From NCBI GenBank assembly GCA_035315065.1, contig DATFYM010000120.1, forward strand, positions 1 to 21,869: a stretch of DNA of 21,869 bases, written 5' to 3'. How positions within the stretch are numbered: position 1 is the stretch's first letter; every line of letters starts with the position of its first letter. This document shows, piece after piece, positions 15,435-21,869 of the stretch. A program made the translations under genes and the position numbers. The notes under the pieces are model-generated. The model was not told the origin of the DNA. It was given only the letters and a program-made list of their open reading frames with translations, and did no database searches. The stretch comes from DATFYM01 sp035315065. GTDB taxonomy: Bacteria; Acidobacteriota; Terriglobia; UBA7540.

Positions 15435-15911
15435 ATGACCGTTTCTCAACGTATTCTCGATTACTTGGATTCGCAAGGCGTAAACTATGAATGCGTTCCG
15501 CACCCGCAGGCTTTTGCGGCCCAGGAAGTTGCACAGACGCTGCACGTCTCCGGCAAACGCTTTGCCAAGCCAATCGTGCTCGACGGGGATGGACGCCTGC
15601 TGATGGCCGTCCTGCCGGCTTCACATCGGCTGGACCTTCACCGGTTGAAGGTCGAACTTGATGTCCAGCAGCTAGAGATGGTTGCTGAGAACGAACTGGC
15701 GAAGTTTTGCCCCGACTGCGAGATTGGCGCTTTTCCGCCTTTTGGCAACCTCTATGGTATGGATGTGTGGGTCGACCGTGCCCTCAGCCAGTCGGAGGAG
15801 ATCATGTTCAATGCTGGCAGCCACACCGAGGCGATCCGCATGAAATACGCCGATTACGCCAGACTCGTTATGCCCCAAGTTGGGCGCTTTGCGGAACTGC
15901 TGGCAGCCTAG
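15435..15911 (+). CDS. YbaK/ProX-family aminoacyl-tRNA deacylase (trans-editing protein)
   Basis: A 158-residue stand-alone YbaK domain (related to the INS editing domain of prolyl-tRNA synthetase), expected to hydrolyse mischarged aminoacyl-tRNA in the cytoplasm. Recognisable parts are the N-terminal helix and YECVPHPQA segment (19-26), the conserved lysine in RFAKPIVL (K45, candidate catalytic or tRNA-contacting residue), GAFPPFG (98-104) and the C-terminal GSHTEAIRM (128-136) leading into the last strand. A strong ribosome site (AGGAGG, 15424-15429) lies 5 bases before the ATG. It is divergent from the TetR operon and convergent with mfd, so it is probably monocistronic. Which amino acid it edits (Cys, Ala, Ser) cannot be told from the sequence. 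Confidence 0.88.
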   Translation: MTVSQRILDYLDSQGVNYECVPHPQAFAAQEVAQTLHVSGKRFAKPIVLDGDGRLLMAVLPASHRLDLHRLKVELDVQQLEMVAENELAKFCPDCEIGAFPPFGNLYGMDVWVDRALSQSEEIMFNAGSHTEAIRMKYADYARLVMPQVGRFAELLAA

Positions 15912-15954
15912 CGTCCTGTAACACGGGAAGTTTGCAATGATTGTGCCGAACCGA

Positions 15955-16004
15955 CACCCCTCACCCTTGGCTCTTCTCCCCTTGGGGAGGGTGGCCCTGG
16001 GGTG
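15955..16004. repeat. CCCTCACCC-type palindrome between convergent genes
   Basis: Outer arms CACCCC (15955-15960) and GGGGTG (15999-16004), middle arms CACCCT (15962-15967) and AGGGTG (15988-15993), and an inner hairpin CTCCCC-TT-GGGGAG (15976-15989) make a GC-rich palindrome. Similar CCCTCACCC...GGGTGAGGG palindromes are scattered in many bacterial genomes. It lies 44 bases after the deacylase stop and downstream of mfd on the other strand, so it may work as a bidirectional transcript end. There is no T-run. Confidence 0.55.
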
Positions 16005-16136
16005 TGGGGATTGTCAAACCCCGGGGTGATGGGGGTGTGTCCAGGAGATCCTCATGGCTCCCTGACTTCGTCTGTAGCTTCACCCTCGTGCGTCATAGCT
16101 CGTAGAGCAGGTAGGCGGAAGCCATCCATATTCCTC

Positions 16137-16158
16137 TTGCATTACGGGGGCGCCAGCC

Positions 16159-16170
<12 letters not shown>
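16137..16170 (-). other. Hairpin overlapping the 3' end of mfd
   Basis: TTGCAT (16137-16142) and ATGCAA (16165-16170) are perfect inverted repeats around a GC-rich core with partial internal pairing. The 16165-16170 arm encodes the last residues of Mfd (Leu-His), and the stop codon TAG lies within the loop side. It could help end the mfd transcript, though there is no T-run. Confidence 0.35.
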
Positions 16171-19968
<3,798 letters not shown>

Positions 19969-20009
19969 TTGTCAGTTGCGGCGAAGTGCAGCGAAGCATA
20001 CGGAAGAGA

Positions 20010-20202
20010 ATCAAAAGGCAAAGGGCAAAAGGCAAGCGTAAAGACGCGGGAGTCAAGATTCACATCGTCCCAGGTAAGGAGCCCCAGAATCAAAATCCGA
20101 ATCCTCTCGGTGGGACCCGGTGCGGGCTTGAGGCCATTGCTGGTTGGGTCCGTTCTCAGCTCTTACCTTTTGCCCTTTGCCTTTTGCCCTTTGCCTTTTG
20201 AT
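20010..20202. repeat. 26-bp perfect inverted repeat of AAAAGGC-type units between rfaE2 and mfd
   Basis: Bases 20010-20035 and 20177-20202 are perfect reverse complements over 26 bp, flanking a unique core of 141 bases. Each arm is built from AAAGGGC and AAAAGGC units (CTTTGCC/TTTTGCC on the other strand), again of 7-base size. It occupies most of the 253-base gap between the two genes. No gene or RNA is recognised in the core. Confidence 0.78.
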
Positions 20203-20221
20203 TTTCTCTTTCTCTTCCGCT

Positions 20222-20701
20222 TTACTTTTTCCTGCTAGCGCTCTCAATCAGGGCTGAACTCGAAAACCCCGCTACCACCGGAATGGACACCACGCGTCCC
20301 CCCGCCGCCTCCACCTCTGCCCGACCCACGATCTCGTTCGGTCCCCAGTCGCCGCCCTTCACCAGCACGTCCGGAATCATCCGCGCGATCACTGCCTGCG
20401 GCGTGAGGTCGTCGAAGATGGTGACGTAGTCCACGGCGCGCAGCGCCGCCAGAACTTCGGCGCGCTCGGCGGCGGGAAAGATGGGGCGACTCGGACCCTT
20501 TAGTGCCCGCACGCTTGCGTCGCTGTTCGCGGCTACGATCAGCGTATCCCCGAGCGCGCGCGCTTCCGCCAGGTAGCGGGTGTGGCCGGGGTGAAGGACG
20601 TCAAAGCACCCGTTGGTGAAGACCACGCGCTGGCCGCGCCGCTTCAACCCCTGAACCACTTGAAAGGCCTGCTCCAGCGGTAGGATTTTTCGAACGCTCA
20701 T
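20222..20701 (-). CDS. rfaE2: D-glycero-beta-D-manno-heptose 1-phosphate adenylyltransferase
   Basis: A 159-residue cytidylyltransferase-like nucleotidyltransferase that joins heptose 1-phosphate and ATP to give ADP-heptose and pyrophosphate, feeding the LPS inner core. Visible motifs are VVFTNGCFDVLHPGH (27-40 region, catalytic HPGH at 37-40), the acceptor-binding NSD (59-61), the GGDW segment (116-119) and the C-terminal GFSSSALIE (145-153), equivalent to the family's G-x-S-T-T motif. It corresponds to the C-terminal half of the bifunctional HldE of E. coli; the kinase half is not in the window. It lies upstream of mfd on the same strand and might be cotranscribed through the repeat-filled gap. 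An extended -10 box lies about 85 bases upstream. Confidence 0.93.
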   Translation of the reverse strand: MSVRKILPLEQAFQVVQGLKRRGQRVVFTNGCFDVLHPGHTRYLAEARALGDTLIVAANSDASVRALKGPSRPIFPAAERAEVLAALRAVDYVTIFDDLTPQAVIARMIPDVLVKGGDWGPNEIVGRAEVEAAGGRVVSIPVVAGFSSSALIESASRKK

Positions 20702-20785
20702 GGTGGCGACGTCCGCACCTTCCCGATCTCTCGTCGTTCGCCGGTGCGCTGCTCGATCGAGCGTCGTCCGGCGGCTTCCCCCATT

Positions 20786-20794
20786 ATTGTAGCA
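20786..20794 (-). promoter_or_regulatory. Extended -10 promoter element for rfaE2
   Basis: On the minus strand the bases read TGCTACAAT, i.e. TGn followed by TACAAT, a near-consensus extended -10 box. No good -35 box is seen 17 bases further up, where the end of the 85-bp palindrome falls. Transcription would begin near 20779, leaving a leader of about 78 bases. Confidence 0.4.
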
Positions 20795-20805
20795 GGTGCT
20801 TCACA

Positions 20806-20890
20806 TTATGGAGTGCGGCAGCTTGCTGCCGCTCTTTCTGCCGCAGCAGCAATGCGACGAGCGGCGAGACAAAGCGGTCGCACTCCATAA
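20806..20890. repeat. 85-bp MITE-like palindrome with 12-bp terminal inverted repeats
   Basis: TTATGGAGTGCG (20806-20817) and CGCACTCCATAA (20879-20890) are perfect inverted termini. A perfect 8-bp hairpin (GCGGCAGC-TT-GCTGCCGC, 20815-20832) follows at the left end, and the right half contains partly complementary GC-rich sequence. It has no coding capacity. It lies between the rfaE2 promoter and the rRNA operon. Flanking target duplications are not obvious. In the gene-free stretch 20702-21521 I see this, a heptad array, and the rRNA promoter and leader, but no gene. Confidence 0.65.
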
Positions 20891-20963
20891 GCCGAGGTGC
20901 CCATTGGAATGGGCCGAGTCGAGGTTCACGATGGAGGCTGGAAAGTGAGAACCCGCAAGTAGC

Positions 20964-21006
20964 CTCGCGGCGTTCCGCGAGTTTCGAGTTTCCAGTCTCG
21001 AGTTTC
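20964..21006. repeat. Hairpin followed by GAGTTTC heptad array
   Basis: CTCGCGG-cgtt-CCGCGAG (20964-20981) forms a 7-bp hairpin and runs into four 7-base units in exact register: GAGTTTC, GAGTTTC, CAGTCTC, GAGTTTC (20979-21006). No matching inverted array was found nearby, so this may be a half or decayed element. Confidence 0.55.
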
Positions 21007-21088
21007 GAAAGGAGCTATCGGCAACGAATAATTGGAGCACTCGCCAGCAGCCGAACCCTGATAACAGCGGCTGGCGCGGTGAAGTGAT

Positions 21089-21162
21089 TGAAAAGAAAGG
21101 GAAAAGAAATTTTAGAATTCCTCAAAAACCCCCTTGACAAAGGCGATTTGTTCCGGTAACCT
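21089..21162 (+). promoter_or_regulatory. rRNA operon promoter with UP-like element
   Basis: A perfect -35 box TTGACA (21134-21139) and TAACCT (21157-21162) as -10 are separated by 17 bases. The bases just upstream (about 21089-21127) are strongly A/T-rich with A- and T-tracts, as expected for an UP element that binds the RNA polymerase alpha subunit. Transcription would start near 21169, giving a leader of about 350 bases before 16S rRNA. This is the only strong promoter-like match seen in the region. Confidence 0.65.
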
Positions 21163-21292
21163 TAGAAACTGCTCTGCAAGGTTAATTACCCACAGAGTGA
21201 GTAGGCTGCGTTCGGAGCGGGGACTGGAAGCTCCGGACGGTTGCCTTTCGCCCAACCCAGATTTGGGAGCCTGCCTGCGCGCGGGTGAAATC

Positions 21293-21306
21293 GATCTTTG
21301 ACAATT
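21293..21306 (+). promoter_or_regulatory. boxA-like antitermination site in the rRNA leader
   Basis: GATCTTTGACAATT (21293-21306) resembles the boxA antiterminator of rRNA leaders (E. coli TGCTCTTTAACA), bound by NusB/NusE to prevent Rho termination. Its place between the promoter and 16S rRNA fits. No convincing boxB or boxC was assigned. Confidence 0.5.
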
Positions 21307-21367
21307 GAGTTGAGCATGCCACGTCAATCCAAGAGGCTCGCAAGGGCCGAATGGTGATGCTGAGCGA

Positions 21368-21399
21368 CATGTCCGTTGCTCTGGCCGAGGACGGACATG
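21368..21399 (+). other. 9-bp inverted repeat in the rRNA leader
   Basis: CATGTCCGT (21368-21376) and ACGGACATG (21391-21399) are perfect complements around a 14-base loop. The hairpin is in the transcribed leader about 120 bases before 16S rRNA and may take part in folding or RNase III processing of the precursor. Confidence 0.45.
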
Positions 21400-21462
21400 A
21401 AGAACCTCCTGGCTCTGACGGATCAGGGTCAGGGGATCTCCAAAGTTAATGGCGTTTGTAGG

Positions 21463-21501
21463 GCCGTCCTTCGGGGCGGCTTGCCGGGTGCAAGCCCGGC
21501 A
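21463..21501 (+). other. Two adjacent GC-rich hairpins just before 16S rRNA
   Basis: GCCGTCC-TTCG-GGGCGGC (21463-21480) is a 7-bp stem closed by a C(UUCG)G tetraloop, an exceptionally stable RNA fold. It is followed at once by TGCCGGG-tgcaag-CCCGGCA (21482-21501). They end about 20 bases before the mature 16S 5' end. They could guide precursor processing, or be a dispersed palindrome that landed in the leader. Confidence 0.5.
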
Positions 21502-21521
21502 CTATGAGCGCTGGCCAAGTT

Positions 21522-21869
<348 letters not shown>

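Noticed and set aside
20801..21040. A 79-residue minus-strand frame upstream of rfaE2
   Set aside because: It is made of the 85-bp palindrome and the GAGTTTC heptads; no ribosome site or domain is visible.

Overview
The window looks like chromosomal DNA of a Gram-negative, GC-rich bacterium, most likely an Acidobacteriota member close to Bryobacterales/Solibacter. The evidence is the 5' end of a 16S rRNA gene at the right edge with acidobacterial-looking sequence, a TolC-type outer-membrane protein, an ADP-heptose (LPS core) gene, and intergenic arrays of 7-8 base repeats of the kind I associate with such genomes. The taxonomic call is an inference and needs a 16S comparison.

Layout. (1) 212-6959, plus strand: a 2109-residue soluble hybrid histidine kinase with eleven PAS domains, HisKA, HATPase, two receiver domains and an HPt domain, followed 25 bases later by a single-domain response regulator. 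(2) 7522-15213, minus strand: an efflux cluster in the order TetR regulator, TolC-like outer-membrane protein, HlyD/YbhG-like adaptor, two ABC ATPases and two ABC-2 permeases. It matches the E. coli cecR-ybhGFSR locus, but the fused ATPase YbhF is split into two overlapping genes and an outer-membrane component has been added. (3) 15435-15911, plus strand: a YbaK/ProX-type aminoacyl-tRNA deacylase. (4) 16159-20701, minus strand: mfd (transcription-repair coupling factor) and, upstream of it, rfaE2 (heptose-1-phosphate adenylyltransferase). (5) 20702-21869: a gene-free stretch with a strong rRNA promoter and leader, then the first ~348 bases of 16S rRNA.

The most unusual signal is not a gene. 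From 6960 rightwards, nearly every junction between genes that is not an overlap or a few bases carries a palindromic element whose two arms are arrays of a 7- or 8-base unit (TTTACCC, TTGACGA/TTGCCGA, AACACAGAG-type, TAGACGG/CATACGG, AAAAGGC-type, GAGTTTC). The unit differs between elements but the design is the same. Two such elements lie inside the mfd reading frame and are translated as 7-residue periodic, low-complexity inserts. One sits exactly between the stop codon of one permease gene and the start of the next, and a related copy lies just downstream of the operon.

How the genes work together: the TetR protein probably represses its own operon through an inverted repeat beside its start codon. 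The adaptor, outer-membrane protein, ATPase pair and permease pair would form one trans-envelope exporter. The giant kinase and its neighbouring receiver form a separate phosphorelay whose output gene is not in the window.
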